From NCBI GenBank assembly GCA_031424795.1, contig JANPIC010000056.1, positions 11,265 to 75,264 on the forward strand: a stretch of 64,000 nucleotides of DNA, read 5' to 3'. Origin of the DNA: Aalborgiella sp031424795. GTDB lineage: Bacteria > Pseudomonadota > Gammaproteobacteria > Burkholderiales > Burkholderiaceae_C. The notes below the pieces were generated by a model. The model saw only the letters and a program-made list of their open reading frames with translations. It searched no databases and had not been told where the DNA came from. This document shows positions 16,857 to 24,582 of the stretch, piece by piece; positions within the stretch are counted from its first letter, which is position 1, and each line of letters opens with the position of its first letter. A program made the position numbers and the translations under genes.

Positions 16857-16864
16857 TGTTTTGT

Positions 16865-17344
16865 TTATGTCTGACTACGCTTTTTAACCGACGTTTGCTT
16901 AGGCTGCGCACGCTTTACTTTGCCGCCTTGGGTTAAGCGCTGGTTGCCCAAAACACGCAATGTTTTCACTTCAGGGCGCTGTCCGCCACGGCTGCTGTAT
17001 TTCAAAACCTTGAAGTCGCGCGGGCCGGCCATGCGGTCGTCGTCTTCGGAGCGTTCTTTTTTGATCTCCAAAATCGGGCGCCACAGCACCAACAGCTTGC
17101 CGATATGTTGAATCGGTGCGGCAGAGAGCTCTTCTGCCAAGGTTTGGTACATTTCTTCGCGGACGACGCGGTCGTCACCCAAAACGCGGATTTTGATCAA
17201 ACCGTGGGAGTTGAGAGCGGCATTGGTTTCTTTTTTGACAGCGGCAGACAAACCGTCGTTGCCAATCATGACGACGGGTGACAGGTGGTGCGCTTCAGCG
17301 CGGTGAACTTTGCGCTGTGCAGGGGTAAGTATTATTTTTGACAT
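16865..17344 (-). CDS. yhbY: YhbY/CRM-domain RNA-binding protein with basic tail
   Basis: Binds pre-50S ribosomal particles in relatives. The CRM domain covers residues 1-95: ILTPAQRKVHRAEAHHLSPV, the loop VMIGNDGLSAAVKKETNAAL (related to the family GxxG loop) and LIKIRVLGDDR. The start is ATG at 17344; a longer frame to 17413 is rejected because the CRM domain begins at MSKIILTPAQ. The usual protein is about 97 residues; this one has about 60 more, rich in Lys, Arg, Gln and Ser, probably extra RNA-binding tail. It is transcribed opposite to rlmE, 68 bases apart. Confidence 0.9.
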   Translation of the reverse strand: MSKIILTPAQRKVHRAEAHHLSPVVMIGNDGLSAAVKKETNAALNSHGLIKIRVLGDDRVVREEMYQTLAEELSAAPIQHIGKLLVLWRPILEIKKERSEDDDRMAGPRDFKVLKYSSRGGQRPEVKTLRVLGNQRLTQGGKVKRAQPKQTSVKKRSQT

Positions 17345-17412
17345 AGCTCCATTATCGGTGATTACCAGGTGTTTACCCAAATAATGGCTTTGACAGAGGA
17401 TAATGGCTGACA

Positions 17413-18081
17413 ATGAAAGTCAAAACCCAAAGTAGAAAAGTCAATAAAGCGTGGCTGAATGACCACGTCAACGACACCTACGTCAAACTCGCCAAACGCG
17501 AAGGCTACCGCGCCCGCGCCGCCTACAAGCTCAAAGAAATTGACGAAGCGCACAAGCTGATCAAACCCGGCCACATGGTCATCGATTTGGGCTCTACACC
17601 GGGTGCGTGGAGCCAGTACATTCGCCGTAAATTGTCTCCTAAAACAGCAACAGGCGGCGGTGCGGCGGTGGGCGAACTCAATGGCCGCATCATCGCGCTT
17701 GATTTGCTGGCGATGGAACCCGTTGAAGGCGTGGTTTTCATTCAGGGCGACTTTCGCGAAGACGAGGTGCTAAACCAGCTGACCACCGAGATGAAAGGCG
17801 ATCTGGCCGATGTGGTGGTGTCAGACATGGCGCCCAATTTGTCGGGCATTGACTCCACAGACGCTGCGCGCGTGGAAAACTTGATCGAATTGGCGATAGA
17901 TTTTTGCAAAAACCACATGAAGCCGGAAGGTGTGCTGGTCGCCAAAGTCTTTCACGGCAGCGGCTACAGCCAGTTGGTGGTGATGTTCAAGGCGAACTTT
18001 AAGGTGGTGAAAGCTATCAAACCTGCCTCGTCACGCTCAGAGTCGTCAGAGACGTTTTTGGTCGGTATGGGGCAAAAATAA
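17413..18081 (+). CDS. rlmE: 23S rRNA (uridine-2552-2'-O)-methyltransferase
   Basis: FtsJ/RrmJ methylates U2552 in the ribosomal A-loop using SAM, a late step of 50S assembly. The Rossmann SAM motif VIDLGSTPGAWSQYIRRKL is near residue 57, the catalytic tetrad Lys is in the N-terminal YRARAAYKLKEID, Asp is in VVSDMAPNLSGI, and Lys/Glu lie in VLVAKVFHGSGY and SSESSETFLVG. The length of 222 is normal. It stands between yhbY and ftsH as in E. coli. Confidence 0.96.
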   Translation: MKVKTQSRKVNKAWLNDHVNDTYVKLAKREGYRARAAYKLKEIDEAHKLIKPGHMVIDLGSTPGAWSQYIRRKLSPKTATGGGAAVGELNGRIIALDLLAMEPVEGVVFIQGDFREDEVLNQLTTEMKGDLADVVVSDMAPNLSGIDSTDAARVENLIELAIDFCKNHMKPEGVLVAKVFHGSGYSQLVVMFKANFKVVKAIKPASSRSESSETFLVGMGQK

Positions 18082-18166
18082 CTTGATCTGTCTTAAGGTT
18101 GATAAAGATTGATGCAATTTAGAGCACGAAATGTCCTTATAACAGACCTTGTTGGTGCTTTTTCAT

Positions 18167-18194
18167 CTTGAAAAGCCTAAAATCAGTCGCATGT
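18167..18194 (+). promoter_or_regulatory. Candidate heat-shock (sigma-32-type) promoter for ftsH
   Basis: CTTGAAA at 18167-18173, then 13 bases, then TCGCATGT at 18187-18194, which matches CCCCATNT at six of seven fixed positions. It lies 27 bases before the ftsH start. ftsH is a known heat-shock gene in E. coli. Confidence 0.5.
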
Positions 18195-18221
18195 TGACTG
18201 AGTAGTCCTAAGGAGTTTCGT

Positions 18222-20141
18222 TTGAATAAAGAATTGTTTTCAAAGTTTGCCGTCTGGGTGGTCATTGCCATGGTGCTGTTCACCGTGTTTAAGCAGTTCG
18301 ATGTGAAAGGCAGCGCGCAGGCCGGCTCTGTTGGTTATTCTGACTTTTTGGAGGAAGTCCGCAACAAACAATTCAAAACAGTGACCATCAACGAAGGCGC
18401 TGGTGGATCTGAGATTGTCGGTACCAAGTTAGATGACACCAAAATTCGCACGACTGGCACGTTCATGGATCGCGGTTTGGTGGGTGATTTGATCGCCAAT
18501 AATGTGAAATTTGACGTCAAGCCCCGCGAAGAAGGCTCCTTATTGATGTCGCTCTTGATGAGCTGGGGTCCAATGCTCTTGTTGATCGGCGTCTGGGTTT
18601 ACTTCATGAAGCAAATGCAAGGCGGCGGCAAAAGTGGTCCGTTCAGCTTCGGTAAAAGCAAAGCCAAATTGTTGGATGAAAGCGCCAATACCGTGACCTT
18701 TGCCGATGTGGCAGGTTGTGACGAGGCGAAAGAAGAAGTCAAAGAAGTCGTCGACTTTTTGAAAGACCCGGGTCGTTTCCAAAAACTCGGTGGTCGTATC
18801 CCCCGTGGTTTGCTGCTGGTAGGCCCACCAGGTACGGGTAAAACTTTGTTGGCTAAATCAATTGCTGGCGAAGCCAAAGTGCCGTTCTTCGCGATTTCAG
18901 GTTCAGACTTCGTTGAGATGTTTGTCGGCGTGGGTGCATCCCGTGTTCGCGACATGTTTGAAAACGCCAAGAAAAACGCGCCTTGTATTATTTTTATCGA
19001 CGAGATTGACGCGGTTGGTCGCCAACGTGGCGCGGGTGTTGGTGGTGGTAATGATGAACGTGAGCAAACGTTGAATCAAATGCTGGTTGAGATGGATGGT
19101 TTTGAAACCAACCTCGGTGTGATTGTGGTGGCTGCAACCAATCGTCCTGATATTTTGGACGCTGCTTTGCTACGTCCCGGCCGTTTTGACCGCCAAGTTT
19201 ACGTGACACTGCCCGATATCCGTGGCCGTGAACAGATTTTGAACGTCCACATGCGCAAAATCCCGGCGTCGCAAGACGTGAACCCTGGCACGATTGCCCG
19301 TGGTACGCCTGGCATGAGCGGTGCGGATTTGGCCAATTTGTGCAACGAAGCGGCCTTGATGGCAGCGCGTCGCAATGCCCGCGTTGTGGAGATGCAGGAC
19401 TTTGAGAAAGCCAAAGACAAAATCTTGATGGGGCCAGAGCGCAAGAGCATGATCATGCCCGAGGAAGAGCGCCGCAACACGGCCTACCACGAAGCTGGCC
19501 ATGCCTTGATCGGCAAAATGCTACCCAAGTGCGACCCCGTGCATAAAGTGACCATCATCCCGCGTGGCCGTGCTTTGGGTGTGACCATGAGCTTGCCAGC
19601 GGCAGATCGTTACAGCTATGACAGTGAGTTCATGCTGAGCCAAATCGCCATGCTGTTTGGTGGCCGCATCGCCGAAGAAGTGTTCATGAAGCAAATGACC
19701 ACGGGCGCCAGCAACGACTTTGAGCGTGCCACCGGTTTGGCACGTGACATGGTGATGCGCTATGGTATGTCTGAAGCACTCGGCCCCATGGTTTATGCTG
19801 ACAATGAAGGCGAAGTTTTCTTAGGTCGCTCTGTGACCAAAACCACCAACATGAGCGAGCAAACCATGCTCAAGGTGGACACGGAGATTCGCCGCATCAT
19901 CGACGAGCAATACGGCCGTGCCCGCAAGTTGATTGAAGACAACCAGGATAAAATGCATGCCATGGCCAAAGCCCTGTTGGAGTGGGAAACCATTGACAGC
20001 GACCAGTTGGACGACATCATGGCCGGCAAGCAGCCGCATGCACCTAAAGACTGGACACCGCGTATTCCACCAGCAGACAGCAGCGGTGGTAGTGGTAGTG
20101 CACCAGTGATCAAACCAGAAGCCGCACCGACTGTAGCTTAA
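18222..20141 (+). CDS. ftsH: ATP-dependent zinc metalloprotease FtsH
   Basis: Membrane-anchored AAA+ protease that degrades misfolded membrane proteins and, in E. coli, LpxC and sigma-32. Two transmembrane segments (about residues 5-25 and 108-127) flank a periplasmic loop. The AAA domain has Walker A GPPGTGKT near 202, Walker B IIFIDEIDAVG and the SRH arginine in RPGRFDRQV. The protease zinc site HEAGH is near 423. The start is TTG at 18222 with AAGGAG eight bases upstream. The C-terminal tail is Pro/Ser/Gly-rich. The length of 639 is standard. Confidence 0.98.
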   Translation: MNKELFSKFAVWVVIAMVLFTVFKQFDVKGSAQAGSVGYSDFLEEVRNKQFKTVTINEGAGGSEIVGTKLDDTKIRTTGTFMDRGLVGDLIANNVKFDVKPREEGSLLMSLLMSWGPMLLLIGVWVYFMKQMQGGGKSGPFSFGKSKAKLLDESANTVTFADVAGCDEAKEEVKEVVDFLKDPGRFQKLGGRIPRGLLLVGPPGTGKTLLAKSIAGEAKVPFFAISGSDFVEMFVGVGASRVRDMFENAKKNAPCIIFIDEIDAVGRQRGAGVGGGNDEREQTLNQMLVEMDGFETNLGVIVVAATNRPDILDAALLRPGRFDRQVYVTLPDIRGREQILNVHMRKIPASQDVNPGTIARGTPGMSGADLANLCNEAALMAARRNARVVEMQDFEKAKDKILMGPERKSMIMPEEERRNTAYHEAGHALIGKMLPKCDPVHKVTIIPRGRALGVTMSLPAADRYSYDSEFMLSQIAMLFGGRIAEEVFMKQMTTGASNDFERATGLARDMVMRYGMSEALGPMVYADNEGEVFLGRSVTKTTNMSEQTMLKVDTEIRRIIDEQYGRARKLIEDNQDKMHAMAKALLEWETIDSDQLDDIMAGKQPHAPKDWTPRIPPADSSGGSGSAPVIKPEAAPTVA

Positions 20142-20183
20142 AGACTGGCTTTAAAACTGATATAACGTCAGCTGCAACCATCA

Positions 20184-20216
20184 AAAAAACGAGGCAATTG
20201 GCCTCGTTTTTGTTTC
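20184..20216 (+). terminator. Intrinsic terminator after ftsH
   Basis: AAAAAAACGAGGC, loop AATTG, GCCTCGTTTTTGTTT: a six-base GC stem extended by A-T pairs and followed by a U-tract. It lies 43 bases after the ftsH stop and before folP. Confidence 0.85.
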
Positions 20217-20250
20217 AACTCGGCAAAGACGTCTTATTTAAAATACTTGC

Positions 20251-21111
20251 ATGATCTGGCAAACCTCGCGTTTTCAAATCGACTTAAACACGCCCAAAAT
20301 CATGGGCATTGTCAACGTCACGCCTGATTCGTTCTCAGATGGTGGCAAATATGCATCCTCTGGCTCGGCCATCAAACACGCTGAAAAGCTGCTCAAAGAC
20401 GGCGCTGATATTTTGGATATTGGCGGCGAGTCATCTCGCCCAGGTGCACCGCAAGTGCCACTGGATGTAGAGTTGTCGCGCGTTCTGCCAGTCGTTGTCG
20501 AAGCCGTCAAACTCGGTATTCCTGTTTCTGTAGACACTTACAAACCACAAGTCATGCAAGCCGTTTTGGACGCAGGTGCAGACATCATCAATGACATTTG
20601 GGCGCTGCGGCAACCCAGCGGATTGGGTTATGCCAGTGCGGCAGATATGGTTGCGCTACACCCTAGTTGCGGCGTTTGCCTCATGCACATGCACAAAGAA
20701 CCGCAAACCATGCAGGCAGAACCCATGCAGGGTGATGCAGCATCTATTATTGCACAAGTGCTATTATTTTTAGAGCAACGTAGGCAACATATATACCGGC
20801 TAGGTGTTGATTTATCCCGTATAACAATTGATCCTGGCATCGGATTCGGCAAAACGGTTGAACAAAATTTTGCCTTGCTTTCACATCAGCGTGAACTTTT
20901 GGTGTTGGGTTTGCCGGTGCTGTCGGGTTGGTCGCGCAAAACGTCTTTAGGTGCAGTGACAGGTTTGGTGATGGGTGAGCGCATGCCGCCCAGCATCGTG
21001 GCTGCCGTGCTTGCGGTGCAAAACGGTGCCAGTGTCGTGCGAGTGCACGATGTGCGTGAAACAGTGGCTGCATTGAAAGTGCTGGCCATAGTGCAATCAT
21101 TTAAGGCTTAA
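20251..21111 (+). CDS. folP: Dihydropteroate synthase
   Basis: Condenses pABA with hydroxymethyl-dihydropterin diphosphate in folate synthesis, the sulfonamide target. The TIM barrel has the hallmark GIVNVTPDSFSDGGKY near residue 18, DIGGESSRPGA, the pterin-site DTYKP and DIINDIWAL, ITIDPGIGFGKTVEQN, LSGWSRKTSLGAVTG and VVRVHDVRETV. The length of 286 is normal. A reverse-orientation copy of the dispersed repeat spans 20760-20806 and is translated as VLLFLEQRRQHIYRLGV, in the helix before the beta strand ITIDPGIGFGK. Confidence 0.96.
   Translation: MIWQTSRFQIDLNTPKIMGIVNVTPDSFSDGGKYASSGSAIKHAEKLLKDGADILDIGGESSRPGAPQVPLDVELSRVLPVVVEAVKLGIPVSVDTYKPQVMQAVLDAGADIINDIWALRQPSGLGYASAADMVALHPSCGVCLMHMHKEPQTMQAEPMQGDAASIIAQVLLFLEQRRQHIYRLGVDLSRITIDPGIGFGKTVEQNFALLSHQRELLVLGLPVLSGWSRKTSLGAVTGLVMGERMPPSIVAAVLAVQNGASVVRVHDVRETVAALKVLAIVQSFKA
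20760..20806 (-). repeat. Dispersed repeat, reverse-orientation copy inside folP
   Basis: Plus strand: GCTATTATTTTTAGAGCAAC, then GTAGGCAACATATATACCGG, then CTAGGTG. This is the reverse complement layout of the element (GCTAT..ATAGC core, GGCAATAAATACGCCGGCTAG end). The reading frame stays open through it. Confidence 0.65.
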
Positions 21112-21166
21112 GTTTGTATTTGGTATCGTTACATATTTCTATATAATTGAACAGAACATAAATACC

Positions 21167-22507
21167 ATGACAAGAAAATACTTCGGTACAGACGGCATTC
21201 GCGGCGCGGTAGGACAGCATCCCATCACCCCTGATTTCGTGCTCAAATTGGCCCACGCTGTGGGTAGGGTGCTCAAGCAAACCGAGGCACGCCCGACAGT
21301 GCTGATCGGCAAAGATACCCGTATTTCGGGCTACATGTTAGAAAGCGCGTTGGAGTCTGGCTTCAACTCTGCGGGTGTTGATGTCGTCTTGCTCGGCCCC
21401 ATTCCTACCCCTGCCGTGGCGTATTTGACGCGGGCGCAGCGGGCCAGCCTTGGCGTCGTCATCAGCGCCAGTCACAATGCGTTTGCAGACAACGGCATCA
21501 AGTTTTTCAGTGCCAAAGGCACCAAATTAGACGACGCGTGGGAGCTTGCCGTCGAAGCCGCTTTGGAGGAATCGCCTAAGTGGGTAGATTCGGCTAATCT
21601 AGGCAAAGCCAGACGTTTGGACGATGCCGCTGGCCGCTATATCGAGTTTTGCAAAAGCACTTTTGCCAATGATTTGACGCTGAAAGGCTTGAAAATAGTT
21701 GTCGACGGCGCTCACGGTGCAGCTTATCAAGTGGCGCCCAAGGTGTTTCACGAGCTGGGCGCAGAGGTCATCTCCATTGGCTGTGCGCCAGATGGGTTGA
21801 ACATCAACCACGAAGTCGGAGCCACGCACCCTGATGCACTTATCGCCGCAGTTAAGTTGCACCAAGCCGATTACGGCATCGCGCTAGATGGCGACGCTGA
21901 CAGGTTGCAGTTTGTGGATGCCAATGGCCGCCTGTTCAATGGCGACGAGGTGCTGTATTTGATGGTCGCGGAGCGCTTGGGTCGTGACGAGCACGTGCCA
22001 GGCGCGGTCGGCACGCTGATGACCAATTTGGCGGTCGAACTGGCTTTGAAAGCCAAAGGGGTTGCATTTGTTCGAGCCAAGGTTGGAGACCGTTACGTTC
22101 TGGAAGAGCTGGATAAACGGGGTTGGATTTTAGGCGGCGAGGGCTCGGGGCACTTGCTGGCGCTGGACAAGCAAACCACGGGCGACGGCATTGTGAGTGC
22201 ACTGCAAGTGCTGCAAGCCTGCACCCGCAGCGGCAAAACCATGGCGCAGCTTTTGAGTGAGGTTACTTTGTTTCCCCAAACCTTGATCAACGTGCGCCTG
22301 CAGGCTGGGCAAAGCTGGGGCGAGCTGCAAAAACTGCCGCAACTGGCTGCTGCGACGCAAGCTGTTGAAGCCGAGCTGGGCAACACCGGCCGCGTGTTGA
22401 TTCGCGCCAGCGGTACCGAGCCCTTGGTTCGTGTCATGGTGGAAGCGCAAGACGCCGTGCAAGCCAAAAACTGTGCGCAACGGATAGCCGATACTTTGAA
22501 GGCTTAG
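21167..22507 (+). CDS. glmM: Phosphoglucosamine mutase
   Basis: Converts glucosamine-6-phosphate to glucosamine-1-phosphate for UDP-GlcNAc, feeding peptidoglycan and lipid A. Visible: KYFGTDGIRGAVGQHPITPD at the N-terminus, the phosphoserine loop VISASHNAFADNGIKFF near residue 101, metal-binding DGDADRLQF, sugar-binding GEGSGHLL and phosphate-binding RASGTEPLVRVMVEA. The length of 446 is standard. A TATAAT lies at 21142-21147, 20 bases before the ATG, suggesting its own promoter in addition to readthrough from folP. Confidence 0.97.
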   Translation: MTRKYFGTDGIRGAVGQHPITPDFVLKLAHAVGRVLKQTEARPTVLIGKDTRISGYMLESALESGFNSAGVDVVLLGPIPTPAVAYLTRAQRASLGVVISASHNAFADNGIKFFSAKGTKLDDAWELAVEAALEESPKWVDSANLGKARRLDDAAGRYIEFCKSTFANDLTLKGLKIVVDGAHGAAYQVAPKVFHELGAEVISIGCAPDGLNINHEVGATHPDALIAAVKLHQADYGIALDGDADRLQFVDANGRLFNGDEVLYLMVAERLGRDEHVPGAVGTLMTNLAVELALKAKGVAFVRAKVGDRYVLEELDKRGWILGGEGSGHLLALDKQTTGDGIVSALQVLQACTRSGKTMAQLLSEVTLFPQTLINVRLQAGQSWGELQKLPQLAAATQAVEAELGNTGRVLIRASGTEPLVRVMVEAQDAVQAKNCAQRIADTLKA

Positions 22508-22533
22508 AAGTTATTTTTAGAAATCCAACACAT

Positions 22534-23208
22534 ATGATCACTGTCCACCACCTGAACAATTCACGCTCACAGCGCGTTATTTGGCTCTTAGAGGAGTTGG
22601 GTGTGGACTATGAAATCCAGCGATACCAGCGCGATCCAAAAACGATGCTCGCACCCAAGTCGCTGCTGAAGGTGCATCCCTTGGGCAAGTCTCCAGTGAT
22701 AACGGATGGTGATACCGTGGTTGCAGAATCGGGTGCAATCATCGAGTATTTGATTGAACGCTACGACATTGAAAGTAAACTCGCACCAGCGCCAGGCACA
22801 CCTACACGTTTACGCTACACCTACTGGTTGCATTTTGCTGAAGGTTCTGCCATGCCACCACTGTTGATGAAGCTGGTGTTTAACCAGATTGAAAAAGCGT
22901 CTATGCCATTTTTCGCAAAACCCATTGCGAAAGCTATTTCTAAAAAAACCAAGACAAGCTTTATCGACCCACAAATCAAGGCGCATTTAGACTATGTGGA
23001 GTCTGAGCTGGGTAAGTCTACTTGGCTTGCCGGTGGTCGCTTGACAGGTGCAGACATTCAAATGAGTTTCCCACTAGAGGCTGCTGCAGCGCGTGGTGGC
23101 TTAGATGGAAATTACCCCAAAATCATGGCATTCTTAGAACGAATCCACGCCAGAGCCGCCTACAAGCGCGCACTTGAACGCGGTGGTGAATATAATTTAT
23201 TAAGCTGA
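22534..23208 (+). CDS. Glutathione S-transferase family protein
   Basis: The N-terminal thioredoxin-like domain starts MITVHHLNNSRSQRVIWLLE, with the Ser-Arg-Ser/Gln motif of beta/theta-like GSTs, the cis-Pro strand LGKSPVITDGD and the glutathione-binding ESGAIIEYLIERYD. The C-terminal helical domain includes WLAGGRLTGADIQMSFPLEA. The length of 224 is typical. The substrate is unknown; detoxification or stress protection is the general role. It stands alone after glmM and converges with the arsenic operon. Confidence 0.9.
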   Translation: MITVHHLNNSRSQRVIWLLEELGVDYEIQRYQRDPKTMLAPKSLLKVHPLGKSPVITDGDTVVAESGAIIEYLIERYDIESKLAPAPGTPTRLRYTYWLHFAEGSAMPPLLMKLVFNQIEKASMPFFAKPIAKAISKKTKTSFIDPQIKAHLDYVESELGKSTWLAGGRLTGADIQMSFPLEAAAARGGLDGNYPKIMAFLERIHARAAYKRALERGGEYNLLS

Positions 23209-23230
23209 ATTTTGCTATTTTTTTTTGCAA

Positions 23231-23281
23231 AAAACGCTATATTTAAAATAGCAACTTAAACAATAAATACGCTGGCTAGAG
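23231..23281 (-). repeat. Dispersed repeat, intergenic copy between GST gene and arsC
   Basis: Plus strand: AAAACGCTATATTTAAAATA, GCAACTTAAACAATAAATAC, GCTGGCTAGAG. This is the reverse orientation of the element, in the convergent gap of 87 bases. An AT-rich run with TTGCTATTTTTTTTTGC precedes it. No other feature was seen in the gap. Confidence 0.75.
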
Positions 23282-23295
23282 CCAAGTTTAACAAC

Positions 23296-23715
23296 CTAAA
23301 TTCGGCCTCCATCAGGCCCCACCACTTTCTCGCCATCTTCTTTGCTGAATGCTCCCAACTGAGCTTGCGGCAAGATCTCCAACACGGCTTCTGAAGGGCG
23401 GCACAGACGTGCGCCCAGTGGCGAAACGACAATCGGGCGGTTCATCAAGATCGGGTGCGCAACCATGGCGTCCATCAGCGCGTCGTCGCTTAAAGCAGGG
23501 TTGCCTAGCTGCAACTCGTCATACGGCGTGTCTTTTTGACGCAACAGTTCGCGCACGGGGATGCCGAGCTGGGCGACTAATTCGATGAGTTTGGCGCGAC
23601 CGGGTGGGTTTTTCAAGTACTCGATGACTTCTGGCTCCACGCCCGAGTTGCGAATCAGCGCCAGCACGTTGCGTGAGGTGCCGCAGTTGGGGTTGTGGTA
23701 GATGGTGATGGCCAT
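23296..23715 (-). CDS. arsC: Arsenate reductase, glutaredoxin-linked
   Basis: Reduces arsenate to arsenite using glutathione and glutaredoxin. The thioredoxin-like fold begins MAITIYHNPNCGTSRNVLAL with the catalytic Cys at residue 11. The arsenate-binding Arg region LGIPVRELLRQKDTPYDEL follows, then LMNRPIVVSPLGARLCRPSE. The length of 139 is typical of plasmid R773-type ArsC. It is the last gene of the minus-strand operon arsR - ATP-grasp - aquaporin - arsC. Confidence 0.95.
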   Translation of the reverse strand: MAITIYHNPNCGTSRNVLALIRNSGVEPEVIEYLKNPPGRAKLIELVAQLGIPVRELLRQKDTPYDELQLGNPALSDDALMDAMVAHPILMNRPIVVSPLGARLCRPSEAVLEILPQAQLGAFSKEDGEKVVGPDGGRI

Positions 23716-23733
23716 GGTTATAGACTTTCTGTT

Positions 23734-24582
23734 TTAGTTAAGTGGTTGATTTGATGTGATATTTTGATGATTCAAACCCTGGGCGATGGCGAACCCGGCG
23801 ACCGCCCCCAGTGTTTGGGCGGCGACAAAACCCAGCGCACTGGCCGGTGCAATCCCCGCAAAGCTGTCGCTGAACATCCGCCCCATGACGGCGGCTGGGT
23901 TGGCAAACGAGGTGCTGGCGGTGAACCAATAGGCCGCGCCAATGTAGCAAGCGACCAAAGTGCTGGCCCTAACATGTTCGTCGTTCACCTTGGCAGCGCC
24001 TGAGCGCAAGATCACGACAATCAAACCGGCTGTAGCAACGGCTTCAGCGATCCATTGCCCAAAACCGCTGAATTGCCCGTTTGCAAACCAGCCACCACGC
24101 ACTTTGCTGCTGAACTGCAGCACGGGCATGTCAAACATGGCATTCGCCAGCCAAGCTCCTGCCACCGCGCCTAGTAGTTGAAATGCTATAAATAACATAG
24201 CATAATAGGCAATAAATACGCCGGCTAGAGTGCTATTTGAGTCTATTTTTTGTGATTTTAACTGATTAAACGGATTTAGCCGATTTTTTGAATAATCGCC
24301 CCAAGCCACCACCAAAGTCACCAGCGGGTTGAAATGCGCGCCGCTGGTGGGGCCCAGCGTCTCGATCAGCACGTACAGCGCAAAAACCGTCGCCAGTGTG
24401 TTGGCCAGCAGCTCCAGCCCGGAGTTACCCCCGCACAGGCGCTCGGCCATGATGCCCGAGCCGATCACGGCGCAGAGCAGGGCGGCGGTGCCGGTGAACT
24501 CAGCGAACAGCTGTGTTTTCAGCGCAGGCGCAGATGTTGCTTGGGTCGAACTTGATGTCGTTGTTGAGGTCGATGTTGTCAT
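23734..24582 (-). CDS. Aquaporin/aquaglyceroporin of the arsenic operon (AqpS-like)
   Basis: MIP-family channel with two half-helix motifs, NPL in GAHFNPLVTLV (near residue 83) and NPA in SFANPAAVMGRMF (near 226), and six expected helices. Between arsR and arsC it is inferred to let arsenite leave the cell, as AqpS does in Sinorhizobium. The first 20 residues are Thr/Ser-rich and lie in the 83-base overlap with the upstream gene. At 282 residues it is longer than usual; the excess is an AT-rich segment between helices 2 and 3 containing a dispersed-repeat copy read as TLAGVFIAYYAMLFIAF, which seems to form the start of a membrane helix. Confidence 0.88.
   Translation of the reverse strand: MTTSTSTTTSSSTQATSAPALKTQLFAEFTGTAALLCAVIGSGIMAERLCGGNSGLELLANTLATVFALYVLIETLGPTSGAHFNPLVTLVVAWGDYSKNRLNPFNQLKSQKIDSNSTLAGVFIAYYAMLFIAFQLLGAVAGAWLANAMFDMPVLQFSSKVRGGWFANGQFSGFGQWIAEAVATAGLIVVILRSGAAKVNDEHVRASTLVACYIGAAYWFTASTSFANPAAVMGRMFSDSFAGIAPASALGFVAAQTLGAVAGFAIAQGLNHQNITSNQPLN
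24184..24230 (-). repeat. Dispersed repeat, in-frame copy inside aquaporin gene
   Basis: Plus strand: TGCTATAAATAACATAGCAT, AATAGGCAATAAATACGCCG, GCTAGAG. Read on the gene strand it encodes LAGVFIAYYAMLFIA, the same frame as the SpoU and DUF4149 copies. Flanking gene sequence is GC-rich, so the AT-rich insert stands out. Confidence 0.85.
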
